Shown piece after piece: positions 1-5,997 of a stretch of DNA of 6,502 nt; positions within the stretch are counted from its first letter, which is position 1, and each line of letters opens with the position of its first letter. This DNA comes from an uncultured bacterium. GTDB lineage: Bacteria > Armatimonadota > UBA5829 > DSUL01. The translations under genes were made by a program, and so were the position numbers. The DNA lies in the NCBI GenBank assembly GCA_937967775.1, contig CALCJH010000229.1:1-6502 (forward strand). The letters are read 5' to 3'. The notes under the pieces were generated by a model. It saw nothing but the letters and a program-made list of their open reading frames with translations, had not been told where the DNA came from and searched no databases.

Positions 1-555
1 AGTCAGGCGCTGCCACTCTCCGGACGCGATAGCGGAGGGCAGCGATGGACGCCTGCGCAGCTCCTGGATGATGGCCTCGGATGCCTGACCAACCGCGTCT
101 TCTCCTTTCACGAACAGATCAGCCAGATGGACCGGCCTGACCTGCCCCCGGACGCTGCCGTAGGTAATGGCGGTGAAAGTGGTCGTGCCGTGAGCGCCGC
201 CGGTGAATGCGTAACGCTCGACGTAACCGCTGCAAAGGGTGTTGGAATCCAGAGAGACGGTGGGAATGACTTTGAGTTCAAACTCCGCCTTCGAGCCTCT
301 CTGCCTGAGTGTAGGTATCGCCTGCTGTGCTTCCCTGCGGAACGCGTTGAACTCGGCTTGCTCGGCGGCCCGGCAGGCCGCATTGGCGCGGGACGAAACA
401 CTTCCGTGGGATCCGAAACGCGGATACTCCACGCTGATTCTCCACCAGCCCGGCCGCACCTCCGTTTTCTTCGCCAGAACCTCTCCTGCCGGGACGAGCA
501 GGACGCCTGCCGCGGCCAGCAGAACGGCCCCTGATTGTTTTCCTGTGCTTTTCAA
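1..555 (-). CDS. Secreted DUF3298/RsiV-like protein, TTG start, C-terminus beyond window
   Basis: Reading the minus strand from a TTG at 555-553 gives 185 codons without a stop, running off the window edge, so the C-terminus is missing. A strong Shine-Dalgarno AAGGAGG (567-573) lies 11 nt upstream, and no ATG or GTG in this frame fits better. Residues 2-29 look like a signal peptide: basic KSTGK start, hydrophobic stretch VLLAAAGVLLV, and a possible cleavage site after EVLA. Residues 37-110 (WWRISVEYPRFG, then a charged helix, then FELKVIPTVSLDSNTLCSGY) resemble the DUF4163 part that precedes DUF3298. Residues 111-165 carry the DUF3298 hallmark YxFTGGAHG followed by VHLADLF and a helix. These domains occur in the extracellular parts of the RsiV anti-sigma factor and the PdaC deacetylase. 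No transmembrane anti-sigma part is visible, so the protein is probably secreted. The molecular function is unknown. It may be cotranscribed with the glycosidase upstream. Confidence 0.82.
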   Translation of the reverse strand, partial: MKSTGKQSGAVLLAAAGVLLVPAGEVLAKKTEVRPGWWRISVEYPRFGSHGSVSSRANAACRAAEQAEFNAFRREAQQAIPTLRQRGSKAEFELKVIPTVSLDSNTLCSGYVERYAFTGGAHGTTTFTAITYGSVRGQVRPVHLADLFVKGEDAVGQASEAIIQELRRRPSLPSAIASGEWQRLT

Positions 556-571
556 AGATGAACGCCCCTCC

Positions 572-784
572 TTAGAGGTTGCAGAGGGCCTCGCAAGATT
601 TTGAGATCGCGGGGCCTCCCGCGTTTGTAAACTGGACAACGCGCACGGGGCTGTCTGCAGTTCCCCGGATCTGTTCGGGGGAGGTGTTCGGCCGCCGAAC
701 CTCGAACAGCACGCAGTCGCCGCGAACAGGTTTGCCTTCGCGAAGCACGGGGCCCGGGCGGTATGCGCCCGGGCCCCTCACCAC
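572..784 (-). CDS. Possible small hypothetical protein (70 aa)
   Basis: An open frame on the minus strand starts at GTG 784 (a second GTG lies at 787) and ends with TAA at 572-574, just touching the Shine-Dalgarno of the next gene. AGAGGA lies a few bases before the start. GC content by codon position falls in the order third, first, second, as in real genes of GC-rich genomes. The product starts with a GPGAYRPGP segment, then has CVLFEVRRP in the middle and SKSCEALCNL at the end, with three cysteines. I do not recognise it. Against it: codons 2-12 lie inside a perfect 12-bp hairpin, and several other palindromes fall in the frame, so this may be structured non-coding sequence. A start at GTG 748 (58 aa), after the hairpin, is also possible but has no clear ribosome site. 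Confidence 0.28.
   Translation of the reverse strand: MVRGPGAYRPGPVLREGKPVRGDCVLFEVRRPNTSPEQIRGTADSPVRVVQFTNAGGPAISKSCEALCNL
608..745. repeat. Cluster of short palindromes between the two envelope genes
   Basis: Four exact inverted repeats follow one another. CGCGGG/CCCGCG (608-613, 618-623) has loop GCCT. CCCCG/CGGGG pairs at 663-667 and 676-680. GTTCGGCCGCCGAAC (686-700) is a perfect 15-bp palindrome around one base, enclosed by CTGTTCG/CGAACAG (671-677, 703-709). CTTCGCGAAG is at 736-745. CGAACAG recurs at 723-729, so CTGTTCG could pair with either copy, and the CCCCG/CGGGG pair competes for part of the same bases. With the 749-777 hairpin, this makes the stretch between the glycosidase and the DUF3298 gene unusually rich in potential structure. 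Confidence 0.5.
749..777. repeat. Perfect 12-bp GC-only hairpin with 5-nt loop
   Basis: The arms GGGGCCCGGGCG (749-760) and CGCCCGGGCCCC (766-777) are exact reverse complements around the loop GTATG. The hairpin lies 48-76 nt past the stop of the glycosidase gene on the minus strand, where a transcription terminator or mRNA 3'-end stabiliser would sit. No T-run follows on either strand, so a classical intrinsic terminator is not supported. It could act as a partial pause or stability element, a REP-like palindrome, or a protein site. Confidence 0.7.
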
Positions 785-824
785 CGGTCCTCTGCTTTTC
801 TCCTCGTGCTGTCCTCAAATCGTG

Positions 825-1604
825 TTACATCTTGTCTCCGCTGGAGGCGCTGGCCACGTAAGGCTCCGGTCGGCGGTAGTGCACGGCCAGCACGTTCGTC
901 AGGCTGCGCGAGGGTGTCGTGATGATCCGGCCGTTGAACCACAGACCGGCCGAGGAGCCCCCGTCCAGGGTGATAGCGTCCGTCGCGCCCAGAGCCTGCA
1001 TTATCAGCGCCAGTCTTTTCAGCGTGACGGGTCTGTTGATGGAGACCAAAAGAAGCTTGTTCGATGCCGTCAGTCCGGCCGCCGTCCGTCGCTTCGCGCC
1101 GCGCAGACCGGGATCCGAAAACCCTTCGCTTGCCGGGTCCAGCACCACACGTCCCTTCTCGACGAGCGTAGGGCCCCCGCACAGCACGGTGGCATAACCA
1201 CTCCAACCGGTCGCCACGCCCTCCGAGCGCCTGACGAACTCGATGCGTCCCTCCGGAGTCACACAGATGCCGTTGCCAACGATCCCGCGATGCACCACCT
1301 GCCCCTTCACCGCGATATCGCCCACAGGATACTTGGAGCGCGTGTCGAAGAACGCTCCCGTGATGGCCGCCGCGGGCCGGGTGCGGCGCAACATGGAGCG
1401 GAAAGTCTCCGTACTGCCGGGGCCGCCGGCCGCGAGCTGCGCTTCGACGGTCACGTGAGGACTGTTCAGGTTCACCGTCACAACGTGCACCGGGATTCCG
1501 GGGAAGTTTCGGAGTGTATACGAGATCGCCTGCGCGTGGGTCCCGAGGGGAAGAACCAGCACAAGGGCCGGAAGGATTGTGAAGAGCGCCGAGGTTCGGA
1601 ACAT
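825..1604 (-). CDS. Secreted phosphodiester glycosidase family protein (NAGPA domain)
   Basis: The product is 259 aa, using the ATG at 1604 with AGGAGGG (1614-1620) 9 nt upstream. The open frame continues much further upstream, but this start gives a clean signal peptide: MFRTS, a hydrophobic stretch at residues 8-20, and an AQA cleavage motif at 24-26. The rest matches the NAGPA domain (phosphodiester glycosidase, Pfam DUF2233): TGAFF at 82-86, GNGICVTPEG at 110-119, CGGPTLV at 142-148, an RxxxG pair at R173/G177, LDGGSSAGLWFNG at 213-225, and TNVLAVHYR near the end. In animals the domain removes N-acetylglucosamine from a phosphodiester (uncovering enzyme). Bacterial members are extracellular and act on poorly known glycan or phosphodiester substrates. 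The length fits a single-domain secreted member, with the domain filling almost the whole mature protein. The substrate here cannot be read from the sequence. The DUF3298 gene downstream suggests an envelope role. Confidence 0.9.
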   Translation of the reverse strand: MFRTSALFTILPALVLVLPLGTHAQAISYTLRNFPGIPVHVVTVNLNSPHVTVEAQLAAGGPGSTETFRSMLRRTRPAAAITGAFFDTRSKYPVGDIAVKGQVVHRGIVGNGICVTPEGRIEFVRRSEGVATGWSGYATVLCGGPTLVEKGRVVLDPASEGFSDPGLRGAKRRTAAGLTASNKLLLVSINRPVTLKRLALIMQALGATDAITLDGGSSAGLWFNGRIITTPSRSLTNVLAVHYRRPEPYVASASSGDKM

Positions 1605-1652
1605 GGCTGAGATCCCTCCTCGCCTTCGCGAACCTCCTCCACCCATGAGAGC

Positions 1653-1780
1653 GGCATAAACGATGCCAGACCGGCACATCCGGTCCCCGCACAGTTGCGG
1701 GTTTTTCGTCCCGGCAGGCGGGACGTTTCTCAAAGTGAGGGCGAAGGTCTGCATTGCGGTATGTCCTGCAAACGCTTCGC
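1653..1780 (-). ncRNA. Candidate structured 5' leader: six consecutive stem-loops
   Basis: Six inverted repeats lie end to end in the gap upstream of the glycosidase gene. They are GGCAT/ATGCC (1653-1667), ACCGG/CCGGT (1670-1684), CCCGCA/TGCGGG (1686-1701), CGTCCCG/CGGGACG (1707-1725), CTCA/TGAG (1729-1739), and a long stem at 1741-1780. The long stem begins GCGAAG/CTTCGC and continues with TGCA/TGCA after a bulge and a mismatch. Linkers are only 1-5 nt, AAAAA being the longest on the minus strand. The position fits a regulatory leader of the minus-strand gene, about 50 nt before its start codon. I could not match it to a riboswitch class I know (c-di-GMP, c-di-AMP, cobalamin, guanidine, fluoride). 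The RNA could equally be made from the plus strand. Base pairing in GC-rich DNA arises readily by chance, so the array needs covariation support. Confidence 0.35.
1686..1706 (+). terminator. Terminator-like hairpin with T5 run, plus strand
   Basis: CCCGCA and TGCGGG form a 6-bp perfect stem with loop CAGT, directly followed by TTTTT (1702-1706). This is an intrinsic-terminator shape reading rightward. A second stem, CGTCCCG/CGGGACG (1707-1725) followed by TTT, comes immediately after. No plus-strand gene ends upstream, so it would stop antisense transcription through the glycosidase gene, or it is just part of the stem-loop chain. Confidence 0.35.
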
Positions 1781-1817
1781 ACGCTCTCCTGCTCTCATTT
1801 GTCAGACAGCTTCTCTG

Positions 1818-1846
1818 TTGACGCGGTTCGCATCCGGCCATAATAA
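1818..1846 (+). promoter_or_regulatory. Candidate sigma-70-type promoter for the GT2-TPR gene
   Basis: TTGACG (1818-1823) is followed after 17 bp by TAATAA (1841-1846). CATAAT at 1839-1844 matches the -10 consensus better, but with a short 15-bp spacer. Transcription would start near 1852, giving a leader of about 50 nt before the ATG at 1903. The -35 overlaps an inverted repeat, GTCA-g-ACAG / CTGT-TGAC (1801-1822). The -10 lies in the loop of TCCGGC/GCCGGA (1833-1838, 1853-1858). Both may be regulator sites. Confidence 0.45.
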
Positions 1847-1902
1847 CGGGCAGCCGGACGGCACGGACTGCTCCGACAGGGTGCGGGAGGGCACGAGAGA
1901 CA

Positions 1903-3660
1903 ATGACTTCCAAGCAGAAGGCAAGTCGAGAACACAGAGTCCAGGACGGCGAAGAGAAAATACTGAGCGTCTGCATCCTTTCACGCGGCGACGCGGATGC
2001 GCTGAGGCAATGTCTCAAAGCGGTTACCGCTATCTCAGATGACACTCTGGTGGCATTTGTGCGGTCCACCAGAGAGGCGCGGCGTCTGGTACGGGAGTCC
2101 GGCGCGGCCGCCATTGACGCTGCGGGGCTCACCCCGGCCGAGGCCCGCAACAGAGCCGCCGCCTGTGCAACCGGTGCCTGGATTCTGTCGCTGGACGAAG
2201 ACGAGGCGCCGGAGGGCATCTCGCGCGCTCCTCTCAGCAAAACCCTCGCCGTGGAGGGAGCAGATGCGTTTCTGGTGACGGTGGAGACCGCTGCTTCGTG
2301 CGGAGAGGCGAAGGATGTCTTCCAGCACCGCCAGGCGCGCCTGTTCCGCAACCTCCCAACGCTGCGCTTCGAGCGTTCATCCCTTCCCTGTACGGCCGGT
2401 GCGGCGGAGCGCCACGGCCACAGACTGCGCGTCTGCGGCCTGACCCTGCACCGGGAAAGGCCCCGTTCCTGCTGCGGTTCTTTCGACGCTGACGTGGAAA
2501 TGCTGCGTCAAGATGTCTCCGAGCGTCCCGGCGATGCCGCCTGTCTGGCGCTGCTGGGCAGGGAGCTTTGTGCTGCCGGCGAGTATCAGGAGGCGGCGGA
2601 CGTTCTGCGCGCTGCGGCAGAGGCTGCCGGACCGAAACACGCGTTGTCCCCCTATCTGGCAGGGCTCCGGGCGATGGCTCTGCGGGAAACGGGCCTGGCC
2701 ACATCCGCCATCGAAGAGTGCGACCGGGCGCTGGAGTCCGGCCTCTCCTGCCCGGAGATCCATTTCGCGCGGGGCTGGGCGCTGATGGCCCTTCGCCGCC
2801 CGGCGGAAGCCGCAGAGTGCTTCCGTGCCGCGGTCCTCTGCAGGACGCGGCCGGCGCCGTGGCTGATGCGCGAGCCCACCGTGCGAGAATACCGCGCCGC
2901 GATGGGCAGCGCGCTCGCGCTGCTGGAATGCGGCCGCGCCAAAGCTGCGGTCGAGTGGGCGGAGATGGCAGTGTCGCGCCGGCCCGACCTGCCAGAAACC
3001 CTGGTGCTGCTGGCCATCGTTCGGGACGCCGCCGGCGACCGGCGGGGAGCGGTGACCGCCCTCGAGATAGCTCTGCTGGTGGACCCCTCCAATCTGGATG
3101 CCCTCTCTCTGGCCGCTCCGTGGTTCGCGGCGGAAGGGAAATCCCGGGAGGCGGTGGCAGCGGCGCAGCGCCTGTGCGCCGCTCTGCCGGATGATCCCGC
3201 CCCGCACATCCAGCTTGCTGGCGCGCTGGTTGCTCTGGGTGAATCCGACAGGGCCTACTGCGCGGCCGCGAAGGCGCTGTCACTGTCCCGGGGCGACTGC
3301 GCCGTGTTGATGGACGCAGGCCGGATCTTTGCAGCCTGCGGAGATCCCGCGGCGGCGCTCCGGTGCTTCCAGGAGGTCATCACGCGGGAGCCCTCACATG
3401 CCGAGGCCTACTTCGCCGCCGGAGAGGTCATGCTGCAGGCCGGAGCGTTCGCCGAAGCCGCCGGGATCTTCCAACTGGGGATCCGGCTGGACGGATCGAA
3501 CGCTGCAGCGCACTTTGGGCTGGGGAACGCCCTGGCGCGCAGCGGCCGGCTGCAGAGCGCTGTCCGGGCCTGGGAGAGAGCGCTCGAACTGGACCCGACC
3601 CATCAGGAGGCCAGTCACAACCTGCAGGTCGCCCGACGGGCGCTCGCCCGCGCGGCCTAG
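1903..3660 (+). CDS. Glycosyltransferase family 2-like domain fused to TPR repeats
   Basis: The product is 585 aa. A GGGAGG at 1885-1890 lies 12 nt before the ATG, with GAGAGA nearer. Residues 19-185 look like a shortened GT-A fold: [19 protein letters not shown] at the start, then [24 protein letters not shown] at 78-101, which matches the usual ARN..A...TGDWIL.LDADE pattern and keeps a DXD-like DED at 98-100, then RLFRN at 146-150. The usual acceptor-side motif after RLFRN (a G.IHE-like sequence) is not recognisable, so activity is doubtful. From about 210 to 580 there are roughly ten TPR units, each about 33 residues, for example [20 protein letters not shown] near 541-560. TPRs bind protein partners. 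Proteins of this layout are usually cytoplasmic and linked to glycan or envelope assembly. No transmembrane segment or signal peptide is visible. It is divergent from the glycosidase gene and converges on acr3. The exact role is unknown. Confidence 0.8.
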   Translation: MTSKQKASREHRVQDGEEKILSVCILSRGDADALRQCLKAVTAISDDTLVAFVRSTREARRLVRESGAAAIDAAGLTPAEARNRAAACATGAWILSLDEDEAPEGISRAPLSKTLAVEGADAFLVTVETAASCGEAKDVFQHRQARLFRNLPTLRFERSSLPCTAGAAERHGHRLRVCGLTLHRERPRSCCGSFDADVEMLRQDVSERPGDAACLALLGRELCAAGEYQEAADVLRAAAEAAGPKHALSPYLAGLRAMALRETGLATSAIEECDRALESGLSCPEIHFARGWALMALRRPAEAAECFRAAVLCRTRPAPWLMREPTVREYRAAMGSALALLECGRAKAAVEWAEMAVSRRPDLPETLVLLAIVRDAAGDRRGAVTALEIALLVDPSNLDALSLAAPWFAAEGKSREAVAAAQRLCAALPDDPAPHIQLAGALVALGESDRAYCAAAKALSLSRGDCAVLMDAGRIFAACGDPAAALRCFQEVITREPSHAEAYFAAGEVMLQAGAFAEAAGIFQLGIRLDGSNAAAHFGLGNALARSGRLQSAVRAWERALELDPTHQEASHNLQVARRALARAA

Positions 3661-4787
3661 GCGGTTGCAGCCTCCTCGGCAGTGGCTTCCACGGCAGCCG
3701 TTTCCTTCGCAAACATCCGCCTCTGCAGCCAGAACGCAACGTTCACCAGCCCGATCATTACCGGCACCTCCACCAGAGGACCGATGACCGCCGCGAACGC
3801 CGCCATCGAATGGATGCCGAATACGGCAATGGCCACCGCAATGGCCAGCTCGAAGTTGTTGCTGGCCGCAGTGAAGGCCAGCGTAGTTGTCTTCGAGTAG
3901 TCCGCGCCTAAGTAGCGGCCCATCGCGAACGAAATAAGAAACATCCCAACGAAATACAGCAGAAGCGGCACGGCCACCCTGACTACATCCGTCAGGTTGT
4001 TCACGATGTAGTTGCCCTTGAGCGAGAACATCACCACAATCGTGAACAGCAGGGCGACGAGCGTCAGGGGGCTGATGCGCGGCACGAAGTGATGATCATA
4101 CCAGTCGGCTCCCTTTCGAGGCCGCAGGACGGCTCTCGTCAGGAACCCGGCGATGAACGGGACCCCCAGATAGATGAAGACGCTTTCGGCAATTTTGCCG
4201 ATGGTGATGCGGGAGAGGTCCACATTCCCGAAGTCTACACCGAAGAGCGGCGGGAGCACTTTGATGAACACGTAGGCATAGACGGAATAGAACAGCACCT
4301 GAAACACCGAGTTGAACGCCACCAGCCCGGCCGCATACTCTGTATCGCCCCGCGCAAGCTCATTCCACACGATGACCATCGCGATGCAGCGCGCCAGGCC
4401 GATCATAATCAGCCCGATGGCATACTCCGGATAGCCGTGCAGGAAAATGAGCGCCAGGGCGAACATGAGGAGCGGACCCACCACCCAGTTCTGGATGAGG
4501 GACAGCCCGAGCACCCTTGTGTTTCGGAAGACCTGAGGCAGGTCCTCGTAGTGAACCTTGGCCAGCGGAGGATACATCATCACGATGAGCCCGATGGCAA
4601 TGGGAATGGAGGTGGTGTCAATGCTCATCCGGGTGATGGCCTTCGCGAGCCCCGGCACGAAGTACCCCAGCGCCACGCCGGCGGCCATCGCCAGAAAGAT
4701 CCAGAGAGTCAGGAACCGGTCCAGGAAGGAAAGCCCTCTGGCAGAGGGGCAAAGGGCAGGCTGTCTGGTATCCGCGACTGTACTCAT
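3657..4787 (-). CDS. acr3: Arsenite efflux transporter, Acr3 family
   Basis: The product is 376 aa, the usual Acr3 length, with about ten hydrophobic helices between residues 25 and 355. It would export arsenite across the inner membrane using the proton motive force. The family signature [16 protein letters not shown] is present, with the conserved cysteine at residue 134 and the charged, polar neighbourhood of helix 4. [12 protein letters not shown] holds the conserved glutamate E313. These correspond to the Cys129 and Glu305 shown to be essential in the Alkaliphilus Acr3. The C-terminal 20 residues are an Ala/Glu-rich tail. The ATG at 4787 overlaps the arsC stop by 4 nt, and GAGGAG lies upstream within arsC. 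It is last in the arsRMC-acr3 operon. Its stop overlaps that of the convergent GT2-TPR gene. It is Acr3, not the unrelated ArsB, and nothing in it looks broken. Confidence 0.96.
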   Translation of the reverse strand: MSTVADTRQPALCPSARGLSFLDRFLTLWIFLAMAAGVALGYFVPGLAKAITRMSIDTTSIPIAIGLIVMMYPPLAKVHYEDLPQVFRNTRVLGLSLIQNWVVGPLLMFALALIFLHGYPEYAIGLIMIGLARCIAMVIVWNELARGDTEYAAGLVAFNSVFQVLFYSVYAYVFIKVLPPLFGVDFGNVDLSRITIGKIAESVFIYLGVPFIAGFLTRAVLRPRKGADWYDHHFVPRISPLTLVALLFTIVVMFSLKGNYIVNNLTDVVRVAVPLLLYFVGMFLISFAMGRYLGADYSKTTTLAFTAASNNFELAIAVAIAVFGIHSMAAFAAVIGPLVEVPVMIGLVNVAFWLQRRMFAKETAAVEATAEEAATA

Positions 4788-5191
4788 TCGTTTTTCAGCT
4801 CCTCTATCAGATTTCGCACCTTATCTTCGATCCGATCGCGTATCTGACGGACCTTCTCAATCGGTTTGTCTTTCGGGTCTTCCAGACCCCAGTCCTCGGT
4901 CACATAGTAGTTTGCTGGACAGGCCGAGGCGTCCACATCGCACCCCATCGTGATGACGCGGACGCTGGACTCCACCATCTCCGGCGTCATGACCTTGGGA
5001 CGGTGCCCGTCTGCTTCGAGATCGATGCCGATCTCGCGCATCGCCTCGACAGCAGCCGGATTCAGGGCGCCTCCGGGCTGCGTGCCCGCCGAGACGGCCT
5101 GCATCCCTTCCGGAGCAAGGCGGTTGAAAAGGGCCTCGGCCATCTGGCTGCGGCCCGAGTTGTGAACACACACGAACAGGACCTGTTTCAT
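4784..5191 (-). CDS. arsC: Arsenate reductase, thioredoxin-coupled (LMW-phosphatase fold)
   Basis: The product is 135 aa, typical of this family. It reduces arsenate to arsenite in the cytoplasm, supplying the substrate for both Acr3 and ArsM. The P-loop CVHNSGRS places the nucleophilic Cys8 and Arg14 in the CX5R motif of low-molecular-weight phosphatases. Cys84 and Cys91 in [13 protein letters not shown] are the two further cysteines that relay the disulfide to thioredoxin, as in the Staphylococcus pI258 enzyme (Cys82, Cys89). EDWGLEDP holds the catalytic Asp105. The full redox triad argues for thioredoxin coupling and against the glutaredoxin-coupled Escherichia-type ArsC, which is a different fold. 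The ATG overlaps the arsM stop (ATGA), with GGAG about 11 nt upstream. The C-terminus is an amphipathic, charged helix ([20 protein letters not shown]). Confidence 0.96.
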   Translation of the reverse strand: MKQVLFVCVHNSGRSQMAEALFNRLAPEGMQAVSAGTQPGGALNPAAVEAMREIGIDLEADGHRPKVMTPEMVESSVRVITMGCDVDASACPANYYVTEDWGLEDPKDKPIEKVRQIRDRIEDKVRNLIEELKNE

Positions 5192-5997
5192 AGGGCAGGT
5201 TTCTCCGCACGCACGAATGCGCTGTAGATGCTGCTGGCCACGGCCACCGCCACCTCCTCATCCAGGACGCACTCCGGAGCCGCAAGGAAGGCGCGAGCGT
5301 CTTCAGGAGGGTATTCCCGTATACTCTGGAGGGTGACGTTGCAGAAACCGGCATCCTGCAGCAGGCGGATGTAGTCCCGGTCCAGGAGCGCGCCCGCCAC
5401 ACATGCCGTCCAGAGATCCATATCCGCAGTCACGGTTCCGGGAAGTTCGCGGCGGGCCACGATGTCTGCCACCGCCAACCGCCCGCCGGGACGCAACACG
5501 CGGAACGCCTCCGCAAAAACCCGCTCTTTGTCCGCCGACAGATTGATGACACAGTTGGAGATGATGACGTCCACGCTGGAATCTGGAAGAGGAATGGCCT
5601 CGATGTGGCCTTTCAGGAACTCCACGTTCCGGACGCCCGACTTCCGGGCATTCAGCCGGGCCAGATCCAGCATCTCATCCGTCATGTCCAGGCCGTAAGC
5701 TTTGCCGGATGGACCGGCCCGGCGGGCCGAGAGAAGTACGTCCACACCGCCACCGCTTCCAAGATCCAGAACCACCTCGCCTTCCGATATCTCTGCCAGC
5801 GCCACGGGGTTGCCACATCCCAGCGACGCCAGCAGGGCTTCCACCGGCAATTCTGTGATCTCCTCCAGCGAGTACAGGTCTGCGGAGATGGGCTCCTTGT
5901 TGCCGCTGCCGCAGCAGGACGCATCCCCGCAGCACGAAGCCGTACGGGCAGCCGCGGCGTAGCGCTGCCGCACCGCCTCCCGCATATCGTCAGTCAT
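5188..5997 (-). CDS. arsM: Arsenite S-adenosylmethionine methyltransferase
   Basis: The product is 269 aa from ATG 5997, which overlaps the arsR stop as ATGA and has GGGAG 7 nt upstream. A longer reading from 6048 has no such support. It transfers methyl groups from S-adenosylmethionine to arsenite, giving methylated and finally volatile arsenicals. The SAM-binding motif VVLDLGSGGGVDVLL is at 76-89, followed by GLDMTDEML at 102-110. Conserved arsenic-binding cysteines are visible: the CCGDASCC cluster at 22-29, Cys61 in SLGCGNP, Cys149 in ISNCVINL, and Cys199 in WTACVAGAL. The last three correspond to Cys72, Cys174 and Cys224 of the Cyanidioschyzon enzyme. The catalytic set is therefore complete. 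The C-terminal part (RLLQDAGFCNV, then REYPPEDARAFL) is the usual small domain. It overlaps arsC downstream by 4 nt, so the products should be made together. Confidence 0.95.
   Translation of the reverse strand: MTDDMREAVRQRYAAAARTASCCGDASCCGSGNKEPISADLYSLEEITELPVEALLASLGCGNPVALAEISEGEVVLDLGSGGGVDVLLSARRAGPSGKAYGLDMTDEMLDLARLNARKSGVRNVEFLKGHIEAIPLPDSSVDVIISNCVINLSADKERVFAEAFRVLRPGGRLAVADIVARRELPGTVTADMDLWTACVAGALLDRDYIRLLQDAGFCNVTLQSIREYPPEDARAFLAAPECVLDEEVAVAVASSIYSAFVRAEKPAL

Noticed and set aside
127..534. Plus-strand open frames at the left edge
   Set aside because: The minus-strand TTG frame here has a Shine-Dalgarno, a signal peptide and a DUF3298 motif; the plus frames have none of these.
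579..1610. Long plus-strand open frame (343 codons) opposite the glycosidase gene
   Set aside because: It is antisense to a clear NAGPA-domain gene, its product is Arg/Gly/His-rich with no recognisable motif, and it has no ribosome site.
1605..1902. Known riboswitch classes (c-di-GMP, c-di-AMP, cobalamin, guanidine, fluoride) in the glycosidase leader
   Set aside because: None of the conserved core sequences I know for these classes could be found on either strand.
1605..2351. N-terminal extension of the glycosidase frame up to 2351
   Set aside because: The extension would overlap the divergent GT2-TPR gene and put a signal peptide in the middle of the protein. ATG 1604 has its own strong ribosome site.
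2234..3283. Minus-strand open frame of 349 codons under the TPR gene
   Set aside because: It gives a Pro/Arg-rich product typical of the reverse of GC-rich coding DNA, and it lies inside a TPR gene with regular repeats.
4089..4847. Plus-strand open frame of 252 codons opposite acr3
   Set aside because: Its His/Asp/Glu/Gln-rich composition mirrors membrane-helix codons read backwards. Acr3 on the other strand is unambiguous.
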